A stretch of DNA of 64,000 bases from Bog-473 sp963777485. Lineage in GTDB: Bacteria > Actinomycetota > Acidimicrobiia > Acidimicrobiales > RAAP-2. The first letter of the stretch is position 1. Every line of letters begins with the position of its first letter. Positions 46,947-54,893 of this stretch are shown here, in pieces. Location: the NCBI GenBank assembly GCA_963777485.1, contig CAVZQP010000001.1, positions 434,001 to 498,000 on the forward strand, read 5' to 3'. The notes below the pieces were generated by a model. That model ran no database searches, was not told the origin of the DNA, and saw only the letters and a program-made list of their open reading frames with translations. Position numbers and translations under genes: made by a program.

Positions 46947-48031
46947 GCGCGTTCGGCGTCTACGTCCACGTCCCGTTCTGCCGGGAGCGCTGCGACTACT
47001 GCGCGTTCGCCACCTACACCGACCGTGACCACCTCATGGAGCGCTACGCGGCCGCGTGCATCCTCGACATCCGACGCGTCTTCGCCGAGGACGACCTCCC
47101 CGTCCCGACCTCCATCTTCTTCGGAGGGGGGACCCCGTCCCGCCTCCATCCCGAGACCCTGAGCCGCGTTCTCGACGCCATTCCCCGCGCGCCCGGAGCC
47201 GAAGTCACCGTCGAGTGCAATCCGGAGGACGCGGACCGTGCTCACCTCGGCGCCTACCGCCGGGCCGGTGTGACCCGCGTCTCGTTCGGTCTCCAGTCGA
47301 CGCATGCGCACGTCCTCGCCGGCCTCGGACGCCGGCGCGTCCCGCAGGCGGCCGAGACCATCTCCGCCGCGGTCGCGGACGCCGGCTTCACCACGTGGAA
47401 CCTCGACCTCATCCTCGGCGCGCCGGCGGAGAGCGACGACGATTGGGCGAGCACGCTCGAACACGTCCTCGCCCTCGCCCATCCGCCTCCGCACCTCTCG
47501 GCCTACGGCCTCACCGTCGAGCCCGGCACCCCCCTTGCCAGGGACCCGCTGCGTCATCCCGACGAGGACGCGCTGGCCCGCCGCTACGAGCGCGCCGAGT
47601 CGATGCTCAGCGCGGCCGGCTATCGCTGGGAGGAGATCTCCAACTGGTGCCGGCCGGGACACGAGTGCCGCCACAACCACGTCTATTGGGATCAGGGCGA
47701 CTACGTCGGCGTCGGCTCGGCCGCCCACTCGCACCGTGCGGGCACCCGCTGGTGGAACGTGCGCACGCCAGATCGCTTCATCGCCACGATCGAGTCGGGC
47801 CGTTCGCCCGAAGCAGCGAGGGAAGAGCTGAGCGCCGGCCAACGCGAGTTCGAGGCGCTCTCGCTGGCGCTGCGCACGCCCCGCGGCGTGCCGTGGGCAT
47901 GTCTCGAGCGGCCAGACGAGCTGGACGATCTGATCACCCGTGTCGACGACTGCGCCGTGCTCACCGTGCAGGGTCGCCTCCTCGCCAACGAGGTCAGCGC
48001 CCGAATCCGCTCCGGTATCCTGCACCGATGA
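46943..48031 (+). CDS. hemW: HemW-like radical SAM protein
   Basis: 362 residues from TTG 46943, overlapping the recO stop. The radical SAM cluster is CRERCDYC near 14-21. FFGGGTPSRLHPETL near 56-70 and VSFGLQSTHAHVLAGLGR near 113-130 match the HemW (former HemN-like) family, a heme chaperone. The C-terminal HemN domain is present. It usually lies beside lepA/hrcA in actinobacteria; here it is next to glyS. Confidence 0.9.
   Translation: MSAFGVYVHVPFCRERCDYCAFATYTDRDHLMERYAAACILDIRRVFAEDDLPVPTSIFFGGGTPSRLHPETLSRVLDAIPRAPGAEVTVECNPEDADRAHLGAYRRAGVTRVSFGLQSTHAHVLAGLGRRRVPQAAETISAAVADAGFTTWNLDLILGAPAESDDDWASTLEHVLALAHPPPHLSAYGLTVEPGTPLARDPLRHPDEDALARRYERAESMLSAAGYRWEEISNWCRPGHECRHNHVYWDQGDYVGVGSAAHSHRAGTRWWNVRTPDRFIATIESGRSPEAAREELSAGQREFEALSLALRTPRGVPWACLERPDELDDLITRVDDCAVLTVQGRLLANEVSARIRSGILHR
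48016..48021 (+). promoter_or_regulatory. -10 box TATCCT for glyS, inside hemW
   Basis: TATCCT, six bases, then ATG 48028. It lies within the last codons of hemW, so glyS has its own leaderless promoter as well as read-through. Confidence 0.5.
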
Positions 48032-49347
48032 CCGAGCCAGCCCAGACCGACGACCTCATGGAGAAGGTCGTGCGCCTGTGCCGCCAACGCGGCTTCATCT
48101 TCCCCTCGGCGGAGATCTACGGCGGCTTTCGCTCTACCTACGACTACGGCCCACTGGGCGTCAACATGCTGCGCAACGTCAAGAACGCGTGGTGGCGCTC
48201 CATGGTGCAGCTGCGCGACGACGTTGTCGGCCTTGACGCCGCCATCCTCGGGCCGCCCGCCGTCTGGGAGGCCTCGGGTCACCTGGCCACGTTCACCGAC
48301 CCCCTGGTCGACTGCAAGAACTGCCACGAGCGGTGGCGGGCCGACAAGATCGAGGGCGTCTGCCCGAACTGCGGTTCGCACGACCTCACCGAGGCGCGGG
48401 CCTTCAACCTCATGTTCAAGACACACGCGGGCCCCGTCGAGGACGAGGGCCATGTCGCCTACCTGCGCCCGGAAACGGCCCAGGGGATGTTCACCAACTT
48501 CGCAAACGTCCTCAACACGACCCGCAAGAAGCCACCCTTCGGCATCGCCCAGGTCGGCAAGTCGTTCCGCAACGAGATCACGCCGCAGAACTTCGTCTTC
48601 CGCACCCGCGAGTTCGAGCAGATGGAGATGGAGTACTTCGTCCCGCCCGACCAGGCGCAGAAGTGGTTCGAGTACTGGCTCGAGGAGCGCATGCGGTGGT
48701 ACCTCGATCTCGGCATCGCGCCGGAGAAACTCCGTCTCCGCCACCACGATCCCGAGGAGCTGTCGCACTACTCACGAGGCACGGCGGACGTGGAGTTCCT
48801 CTTCCCCTGGGGCTTCGACGAGCTCGAGGGCATCGCCAACCGCGGTGACTACGACCTCTCGGCCCACGCGGCCAAGTCGGGGGAGACGCTCGACTACTTC
48901 GATCCGCAGACGAACGAGCGCTACACGCCCTACGTGATCGAGCCGGCCGCCGGCGCCACGCGCACGATGATGGCGTTCCTGCTCGACGCCTACTCGGAGG
49001 ACGAGGTCGGTGGCGAAGCGCGCACGGTGCTGCGCTTGCACTGGCGCCTGGCCCCGTACCAGGTCGCCGTCCTGCCGTTGTCGAAGAAGGACACCCTCGA
49101 GCCACTCGCCCGACAGGTGCTCTCGCGCCTGCAGCCGCACTTCATGGTCGACTACGACGTGACGCAGAGCATCGGCCGGCGCTACCGGCGCCAAGACGAG
49201 ATTGGCACGCCGTGGTGCGTGACTGTCGACTTCGACTCGCTCGAGGACGACGCAGTGACCGTGCGCGACCGGGACACCACCGAACAGGTCCGTGTCCCGA
49301 TCGCCGACCTCCTCGGCGAGCTGCGCCGGCGCGTCGGCGAGGAGTAG
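48028..49347 (+). CDS. glyS: Glycyl-tRNA synthetase (dimeric, GlyQS type)
   Basis: 439 residues from ATG 48028, which overlaps the hemW stop. Class II enzyme. Motif 1 region YGGFRSTYDYGPLGV near 31-45, zinc-like CKNCHE and CPNCGS near 97-118, and motif 2 FRTREFEQMEMEYF near 192-205. RTMMAFLLDAYSEDE near 311-325 is the motif 3 area. The C-terminal anticodon-binding domain follows. It is the alpha-2 single-chain type of actinobacteria. Confidence 0.95.
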   Translation: MTEPAQTDDLMEKVVRLCRQRGFIFPSAEIYGGFRSTYDYGPLGVNMLRNVKNAWWRSMVQLRDDVVGLDAAILGPPAVWEASGHLATFTDPLVDCKNCHERWRADKIEGVCPNCGSHDLTEARAFNLMFKTHAGPVEDEGHVAYLRPETAQGMFTNFANVLNTTRKKPPFGIAQVGKSFRNEITPQNFVFRTREFEQMEMEYFVPPDQAQKWFEYWLEERMRWYLDLGIAPEKLRLRHHDPEELSHYSRGTADVEFLFPWGFDELEGIANRGDYDLSAHAAKSGETLDYFDPQTNERYTPYVIEPAAGATRTMMAFLLDAYSEDEVGGEARTVLRLHWRLAPYQVAVLPLSKKDTLEPLARQVLSRLQPHFMVDYDVTQSIGRRYRRQDEIGTPWCVTVDFDSLEDDAVTVRDRDTTEQVRVPIADLLGELRRRVGEE

Positions 49348-49355
49348 CTGCGCCC

Positions 49356-50180
49356 TTAAGCGACTCTTCGGTACTTGCGCACCGCGACGGGCGCCAAGAC
49401 GATCAGGATCCCCGCACACCAGGCCAGTGACGCCCACACGGCGCCCGGATTGTGCAGCGTGCCGCCGGTCATGAGTGAGCGACACGCGTCGACGACCTGC
49501 GTCACGGGCTGATACTTGGCGAAGGCTTGCAGCCATCCCGGCATCACGGTCACGGGGACGAAGGCCGATGAGGCGAAGATCAACGGGAAGAGGATCGGGA
49601 ACACCATTGTCTGTGCGGCTTCGGCATTGGGTGCCGAGAGGCCGACCGTGGCAAAGCCCCAGCAAAGCGTGTACGAGAAGAAGAGCACGATCAACAGGCC
49701 ACACAGGAACAAGCCGAAGTTGGTGCCGATGCGGAAGCCGACGGCGAATCCGACAATGCTGATCAAGACCACGACGAACACGTTGCGGACGAGGTCAGCG
49801 CTCGTGCGCCCGGCCAGCACGGCCGACCGGGCCATGGGTAACGCTCGAAAGCGTTCGATAAGCCCCTTGTGGAGGTCCTCGGAGAGTCCGACTGCAGTCG
49901 AAACGGCGCCGAAGGTGACCGTTTGAACGTAGATTCCCGGAATCAGGTAGTCGACGTACGGCACCGACGTGTGGATGGCGCCGCCGAAGACGTAGACGAA
50001 CAGCAGCGTGAACATGATCGGCTGAATGGCCGAGAACATGACCGTCTGCGGGTTGCGCGACAGCGCGATGAGGTTGCGCCAGGTCACGGTCAGCGTGTCC
50101 TGGATGGCCCACCCGATCCGGCTTCCCTTCTGCTGGTCGAGCGGCTGTTCGATGGCGCGGGGGAGTGCGATGGTCGTCAT
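49356..50180 (-). CDS. ABC-2 type transporter permease (DrrB-like)
   Basis: 274 residues from ATG 50180, with six membrane helices in the usual ABC-2 layout. Conserved blocks: GLSEDLHKGLIERFRALPMA near 98-117, and the last loop (IFASSAFVPVTVMPGWLQAF) near 202-221. DrrB-type permeases export drugs or lipids together with the ATPase encoded just upstream; their genes overlap by four bases. Substrate unknown. Confidence 0.88.
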   Translation of the reverse strand: MTTIALPRAIEQPLDQQKGSRIGWAIQDTLTVTWRNLIALSRNPQTVMFSAIQPIMFTLLFVYVFGGAIHTSVPYVDYLIPGIYVQTVTFGAVSTAVGLSEDLHKGLIERFRALPMARSAVLAGRTSADLVRNVFVVVLISIVGFAVGFRIGTNFGLFLCGLLIVLFFSYTLCWGFATVGLSAPNAEAAQTMVFPILFPLIFASSAFVPVTVMPGWLQAFAKYQPVTQVVDACRSLMTGGTLHNPGAVWASLAWCAGILIVLAPVAVRKYRRVA

Positions 50181-51223
50181 GCCGCGTCCTTTCCGTCATC
50201 AGTGGTGCTGGCGCCGCGGCGGCGACCGCCGGCCAGACGTGCTTGGCGTTCTTCTTCCGTTTCTGCTTCGGTCTTGTGGCCGGTGAGGCTCAAGAACACG
50301 TCGTCGAGGCTCGGTTCTCGCAAGGCGAGACCCTGCACCGGGATCTGCGCGCCATCGAGCGACCGCAGAACGTCGGCGCCAACGGCTGGGCCGTTCTCCA
50401 CCGTGAGCTCGACGATGCTGCCGTCGATGACAGGTTCGCGATCGGTGAGCGGCGCCAGCAGGGGCAGAGCGCGCCGCACCTCTTCCGGCCCCGGCAGCGT
50501 CACCGCTACGACGGAGGTCCCGAGACCGGCCTTGAGTTGGGCGGGGGTGCCCTGGGCAATGACCATGCCGTGGTCGACCACGACGATGTCGCGGGCCAGG
50601 CGATCGGCCTCCTCGAGGTACTGCGTGGTGAGCAGCACCGTTGTCCCCTCGGCCGTGAGCGCTTCGATGACCTCCCACAGGTCCTGGCGCCCCACGGGAT
50701 CCAGGCCGGTGGTGGGCTCGTCGAGGAAGAGCACCGGGGGGTTGGCCATCAGGGCGGCGGCCAGGTCGAGGCGCCGGCGCATCCCGCCCGAGTAGGTCTT
50801 GAGCGGCCGGTTGGCGGCGTCGTGGAGGCGGAAGGAGTCGAGCAACTGTGTTGCCCGCTCCGCGACTGATTTCCGGCTCATGTGCGAGAGCCGCCCGATC
50901 ATCCGGAGGTTCTCCCGTCCGGTCAGGTTCTCGTCGACCGTGGCGTACTGGCCGGCGAGCCCGATGATGTGCCGCACCTGGTCCGGCTCCCGCACAACGT
51001 CGTGGCCCAAGACGGAGGCGGATCCCGAGTCCGGCTCGAGGATGGTCGAGAGGATCCGCACCGCCGTGGTCTTGCCGGCGCCGTTCGGACCGAGCAGGCC
51101 GAGGACGGTGCCGGTTTCGATCTGGAGCGAAACGCCGTCGAGGGCACGCACGTTGCCCCGGGGGAAGACCTTCACGAGGTCCTGTGCCTCCACGGCTACC
51201 GGAGAGTTGTAAGAATTAGCCAT
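50177..51223 (-). CDS. ABC transporter ATP-binding protein (DrrA-like)
   Basis: 348 residues from ATG 51223; TTG 51229 would add two. Walker A is LLGPNGAGKTTAVRIL near 42-57, the signature is TYSGGMRRRLDLAAAL near 139-154, and Walker B is PPVLFLDEPTTGLDP near 159-173. The extended C-terminus matches DrrA-type subunits. It is divergent from marR. TAAGTT, nine bases before ATG, is its probable -10 box and lies in the shared palindrome. Confidence 0.9.
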   Translation of the reverse strand: MANSYNSPVAVEAQDLVKVFPRGNVRALDGVSLQIETGTVLGLLGPNGAGKTTAVRILSTILEPDSGSASVLGHDVVREPDQVRHIIGLAGQYATVDENLTGRENLRMIGRLSHMSRKSVAERATQLLDSFRLHDAANRPLKTYSGGMRRRLDLAAALMANPPVLFLDEPTTGLDPVGRQDLWEVIEALTAEGTTVLLTTQYLEEADRLARDIVVVDHGMVIAQGTPAQLKAGLGTSVVAVTLPGPEEVRRALPLLAPLTDREPVIDGSIVELTVENGPAVGADVLRSLDGAQIPVQGLALREPSLDDVFLSLTGHKTEAETEEERQARLAGGRRRGASTTDDGKDAA

Positions 51224-51232
51224 CGACAAAGA

Positions 51233-51249
51233 AACTTAGTGCTAAAGTT
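51233..51249. promoter_or_regulatory. Palindromic operator between ABC exporter and marR
   Basis: AACTTAG, two bases, then CTAAAGTT: an imperfect inverted repeat (one base longer on one side). It covers the -10 TAAGTT of the ABC operon on the minus strand and the -10 TAAAGT of marR at 51243-51248. The neighbouring MarR is the natural binder, giving joint repression of both directions. Confidence 0.6.
51243..51248 (+). promoter_or_regulatory. -10 box TAAAGT for marR
   Basis: TAAAGT, seven bases, then GTG 51256. Confidence 0.45.
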
Positions 51250-51255
51250 ATTTAC

Positions 51256-51759
51256 GTGTCAAGACAATGGTCGAAATTCGAGCTCGGGCAGCAGCTCCGT
51301 GACGAGATCATGGGGTACTTCGGCGCGGCCAGCGACTTCAACGAAAGCGTCGCCAAGAAACTGAAGCTGAGCCGGACCGACATGCGCTGCCTGGAACTTA
51401 TTGGTCGTCTCGGTCCGTTGACCGCGGGCCGGCTCGCCGAGGAGAGTGGGTTGACCACCGGGGCGGTGACCTTCATCCTCGACCGCCTCGAGGAGGCACG
51501 CATGGTTACCCGCCGGCGCGACACCGAGGACCGCCGCCGGGTGTGGGTGGAGATCGAGCCGGACGCCCAGAAGCGGCTCCAGGCGGTGCAACAACCGGTG
51601 GCGGAGCAGATGCGCGAGGTCACCCAGCACTTCAAGGCCGACGAGCTCGCCATCGTGCGGGACTACATGCGTGAGGCCAAAGAGGTGTTCCAGCGGCTGG
51701 TGTACGGCGCCGTTCCGGGCGACGGTGAGCCGCAGGAGGACGCACCCGAGGGAAAGTAG
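51256..51759 (+). CDS. MarR-family transcriptional regulator
   Basis: 167 residues from GTG 51256. Winged-helix region near 35-110: MRCLELIGRLGPLTAGRLAE, then GLTTGAVTFILDRLEEARMV and the wing RRRDTEDRRRVWVEI. The helices on both sides are the dimer part. It is divergent from an ABC exporter with a palindrome between them, the standard set-up of a ligand-sensing repressor of drug export. Confidence 0.9.
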   Translation: MSRQWSKFELGQQLRDEIMGYFGAASDFNESVAKKLKLSRTDMRCLELIGRLGPLTAGRLAEESGLTTGAVTFILDRLEEARMVTRRRDTEDRRRVWVEIEPDAQKRLQAVQQPVAEQMREVTQHFKADELAIVRDYMREAKEVFQRLVYGAVPGDGEPQEDAPEGK

Positions 51760-51771
51760 GCTGGCGCTTCC

Positions 51772-51822
51772 GTCCCAGATCGGGAGGGACAGCGACCCGT
51801 CGCCATCGCCGCTTGCGACGGG
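51772..51822 (+). terminator. Two hairpins between marR and ppdK
   Basis: GTCCC (51772-51776) pairs with GGGAC (51786-51790). CCCGTCGC (51796-51803) pairs with GCGACGGG (51815-51822), an 8-bp stem. No T-run follows. They may end marR or fold in the ppdK leader. Confidence 0.4.
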
Positions 51823-51850
51823 GTCCGCCTGACCAGGGCAAGGAGACCCG

Positions 51851-54592
51851 ATGCCGTACGTCTACGACTTCGACCACTCGCACCCCCGCCCCCCCATGGA
51901 GCTCAAGGACCTCCTGGGTGGCAAGGGTGCCAACTTGGCCGAGATGACGTCGGTACTCAAGCTGCCCGTGCCTCCCGGCTTCACGATTTCGACCGACGCG
52001 TGTCGGGCCTACATGACCGACGGCTGGCCCAAGGGTCTCGACGCCGAGGTGGCGGCGGCACGGTCCCGCCTGGAGAAGTCGATGGGCAAGGAGATCGGCG
52101 ACGCGGCGGACCCGCTGCTCGTGTCCGTGCGTTCGGGGGCCAAGTTCTCGATGCCCGGGATGATGGACACCGTCCTCAACCTCGGGCTGAACGACGACTC
52201 GGTCGAGGGACTGGCCAAGCAGACGGGCGACGAGCGGTTCGCGTTCGACTCCTACCGCCGGTTCATCGCCATGTACTCGCGCATCGTGCTGGAGCTGCCG
52301 GGCGAGGAGTTCGACTCGTTGTTCGACGCGGCCAAGGAGCTGGCGGGCACCGAGTCGGACGCCAAGGTGCCGGTCGAGCTGTTGCGGTATCTCGTCGACT
52401 CGTACCAGCAGATCGTCGAGCGCCACACCGGCAAGCCCTTCCCCCAGAAGCCGGCCGACCAGCTGCGCGGCGCCATCGAGGCCGTGTTCCGGAGCTGGAA
52501 CGGGCCGCGCGCCATCGCGTACCGCGATCGTGAGCACATCGCGCACGACCTCGGCACCGCGGTGAACGTGCAGGCCATGGTCTTCGGCAACCGTGACGAC
52601 AACTCGGGCACCGGCGTCGGTTTCACCCGCGACCCGGCAACCGGCGCCAAAGGTGCCTACGGGGACTTCCTGGTCAACGCGCAGGGCGAGGACGTCGTGG
52701 CCGGCATCCGCAACACCGAGCCCATCTCGGAATTGAAGAAGCAGTTCCCGAAGGTCCACGCGGAGCTGTTGAAGATCTTCTCCCGGTTGGAGTCGCACTA
52801 CTCGGACATGTGCGACACCGAGTTCACGATCGAGCAGGGCAAGCTCTGGATGCTCCAGACCAGGGTCGGCAAGCGGACCGGGGCCGCCGCGCTGAAGATG
52901 GCGGTCGACATGGTGCGCCCGAGCGATCTCGGGATCACCAAGGCCGAGGCGGTGACCCGCATCACCGAGGACCACCTCGACTCGGTGCTGCACCCGCAGT
53001 TCGCCGGCTCGGGGTACACGGTATGGGCCAAGGGCCTCGGGGCAAGCCCTGGTGCGGCCGTGGGTCAGATTTACTTCACGGCCGACGACGCGGCCGCCGC
53101 GGCGGCGCGGGGCGAACAGGTCATCCTCGTCCGCAACGAGACGTCGCCCGAGGACGTGCACGGCATGCTGGCGGCCGAGGGCATCCTGACCGCGCGCGGC
53201 GGCCTGGTCAGCCACGCCGCCGTGGTGGCGCGCGGCTGGGGCAAGCCGGCCGTCGTCGGCGCCGAGGTCCTGCGCATCGGCCCCCATTCCGTGACCGCCG
53301 GCGACGTGGTGCTCTATGAAGGGGACTGGGTCTCGCTCGACGGCGGCGCCGGCATCGTCGTGGCGGGACAGGTGCCGTTGACGTCGGCCTCGCCGCCGGC
53401 CGCCTTCGCCACAGTGCTCTCGTGGGCCGACGACATCCGCAAGGGCCACCTGAAGGTCCGCGCCAACGCCGACACGGGCGACGACGCCGCCAACGCACGC
53501 AGCCTCGGTGCCGAGGGCATCGGGCTGTGCCGTACCGAGCACATGTTCCTCGGTGAGGACCGGTTGCCCGTCGTCCGGCGGATGATCCTGGCGCAGTCGC
53601 CCGAGGAGGAGGCGGACGCGCTCGAAGAGCTCCGCCTCGTCCAGCGCGAGGACTTCCTGGCGATCCTCGCCGCGATGGACGGGCTGCCGGTCACCGTCCG
53701 GTTGCTCGATCCGCCGCTGCACGAGTTCCTGCCCTCGACCGAGGAGCTGGCGCACAAGGACGCCACCGTGGGCCTCAGCCCAGAGGAGCGCCGCCTGTAC
53801 GAGGCCGCGCTGGCCTGGCGCGAGTCCAACCCGATGCTCGGGACGCGCGGCGTGCGGCTCGGCGTGATCAAGCCGGGGCTCTACGCGATGCAGGTGCGCG
53901 CGCTCATGGAGGCGGCCCGTCAGCGGGTGGCCGATGGCGGGCACCCAGTCGTCGAGATCATGATCCCGTTGACCGTGACGCGCGAGGAGCTCGCGTTGGC
54001 GCGGGGCTGGGTCGAGGACGCCGTGGCCGAGGCGAACAAGGAACGGGCGCCACGCCCCTCCAAGGGCGCGAGGGCGGGTAGCGGTGGCGGGTCCGGCAAG
54101 GGCGGGAAGCTCGACGTGACCATCGGCACCATGATCGAGACGCCCCGGGCTGCGCTGCGGGCCGACGAGATCGCCGAGGTGGCCGACTTCTTCTCCTTCG
54201 GCACCAACGACCTCACCCAGATGACGTTCGGCTTCTCCCGCGACGACGTCGAGGGGCGGATGATGGACGCCTACCTGGAGCTCGGGCTCCTGCCGCGCAA
54301 CCCCTTCGAGGTGGTCGACGCGGGCGGCGTGGGTGAACTGGTGCGGCTCGGGACCGAGCGTGGCCGGGCGACGCGCCCGTCGCTCAAGGTCGGTGTCTGC
54401 GGCGAGCACGGCGGCGACCCTGCCTCGATCGACCTCTTCTACCGGGCCGGCCTCGACTACGTGAGCTGCTCGCCCTTCCGGGTCCCGGTGGCCCGGCTTG
54501 CGGCGGCCCAGGCGGTGCTGGCGAACGCGCCGGCTGGCAACGGCTCCAAGGACGCGGGTTCGAAGAAGGGCGCCAAGAAGTCCAAGGCCTGA
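51851..54592 (+). CDS. ppdK: Pyruvate, phosphate dikinase
   Basis: 913 residues from ATG 51851, behind GCAAGGAG. It interconverts pyruvate, ATP and Pi with PEP, AMP and PPi. GGKGANLAEMTSVLKLPVPP near 18-37 is the ATP-grasp start. The swivelling phosphohistidine is in GGLVSHAAVVARGWGKPAVV near 451-470. The C-terminal barrel holds GTMIETPRAALRADEIA and the catalytic Cys in VCGEHGGDP near 854-862. A Gly/Ser/Lys-rich insert lies at about 733-755 and the C-terminus is Lys-rich (KKGAKKSKA); both are unusual. Confidence 0.95.
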   Translation: MPYVYDFDHSHPRPPMELKDLLGGKGANLAEMTSVLKLPVPPGFTISTDACRAYMTDGWPKGLDAEVAAARSRLEKSMGKEIGDAADPLLVSVRSGAKFSMPGMMDTVLNLGLNDDSVEGLAKQTGDERFAFDSYRRFIAMYSRIVLELPGEEFDSLFDAAKELAGTESDAKVPVELLRYLVDSYQQIVERHTGKPFPQKPADQLRGAIEAVFRSWNGPRAIAYRDREHIAHDLGTAVNVQAMVFGNRDDNSGTGVGFTRDPATGAKGAYGDFLVNAQGEDVVAGIRNTEPISELKKQFPKVHAELLKIFSRLESHYSDMCDTEFTIEQGKLWMLQTRVGKRTGAAALKMAVDMVRPSDLGITKAEAVTRITEDHLDSVLHPQFAGSGYTVWAKGLGASPGAAVGQIYFTADDAAAAAARGEQVILVRNETSPEDVHGMLAAEGILTARGGLVSHAAVVARGWGKPAVVGAEVLRIGPHSVTAGDVVLYEGDWVSLDGGAGIVVAGQVPLTSASPPAAFATVLSWADDIRKGHLKVRANADTGDDAANARSLGAEGIGLCRTEHMFLGEDRLPVVRRMILAQSPEEEADALEELRLVQREDFLAILAAMDGLPVTVRLLDPPLHEFLPSTEELAHKDATVGLSPEERRLYEAALAWRESNPMLGTRGVRLGVIKPGLYAMQVRALMEAARQRVADGGHPVVEIMIPLTVTREELALARGWVEDAVAEANKERAPRPSKGARAGSGGGSGKGGKLDVTIGTMIETPRAALRADEIAEVADFFSFGTNDLTQMTFGFSRDDVEGRMMDAYLELGLLPRNPFEVVDAGGVGELVRLGTERGRATRPSLKVGVCGEHGGDPASIDLFYRAGLDYVSCSPFRVPVARLAAAQAVLANAPAGNGSKDAGSKKGAKKSKA

Positions 54593-54823
54593 TCAGCCGG
54601 CCGCTTCGACGGGACGGCCGGCGCTGAGGTAGCGACGCAGCGCAATGACCGTCCAGATCGCCTCGACCACCCCGAAGGGCCACGCCCCCGAGAGGAAGCC
54701 GTAGGAGCTCGAGAGCGCACAACCGAGGGCGAAGGCCAGGACGAACGCCCGGCCGCGTCGCTCGAGCGCGTACATGAGCATCATGAAGGTCAGGGCGCAG
54801 ACGCCGTAGATGGTGACGACCAT
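54593..54823 (-). CDS. Small two-helix membrane protein
   Basis: 76 residues from ATG 54823. Hydrophobic segments lie near 4-19, 27-45 and 48-62 (IYGVCALTFMMLMYALERRG, then AFVLAFALGCALSSSYGFLS). The start follows TAGCGT by six bases on this strand. It is common in actinobacteria to find such small DUF-like proteins, but I cannot name it. It is divergent from dnaG with a nested palindrome between them. Confidence 0.65.
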   Translation of the reverse strand: MVVTIYGVCALTFMMLMYALERRGRAFVLAFALGCALSSSYGFLSGAWPFGVVEAIWTVIALRRYLSAGRPVEAAG

Positions 54824-54829
54824 CCGACG

Positions 54830-54835
54830 ACGCTA
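54830..54835 (-). promoter_or_regulatory. -10 box TAGCGT for the small membrane protein gene
   Basis: On the minus strand TAGCGT, six bases, ATG 54823. Confidence 0.45.
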
Positions 54836-54840
54836 TGCCC

Positions 54841-54876
54841 GGGCCTGGTCGGTTCCGTTCTGAACGGACCAGGCCC
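54841..54876. promoter_or_regulatory. Nested palindrome between divergent promoters upstream of dnaG
   Basis: GGGCCTGGTC (54841-54850) is the exact reverse complement of GACCAGGCCC (54867-54876). Inside is CCGTTC, one base, GAACGG (54855-54867). The 36-base element lies between the -10 of dnaG (54881) and that of the divergent gene (54835) and covers the dnaG -35 region. It looks like a shared operator; the binder is unknown. Confidence 0.65.
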
Positions 54877-54880
54877 GCGG

Positions 54881-54886
54881 TACCGT
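54881..54886 (+). promoter_or_regulatory. -10 box TACCGT for dnaG
   Basis: TACCGT, seven bases, then GTG 54894. Confidence 0.5.
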
Positions 54887-54893
54887 CGGGGCT

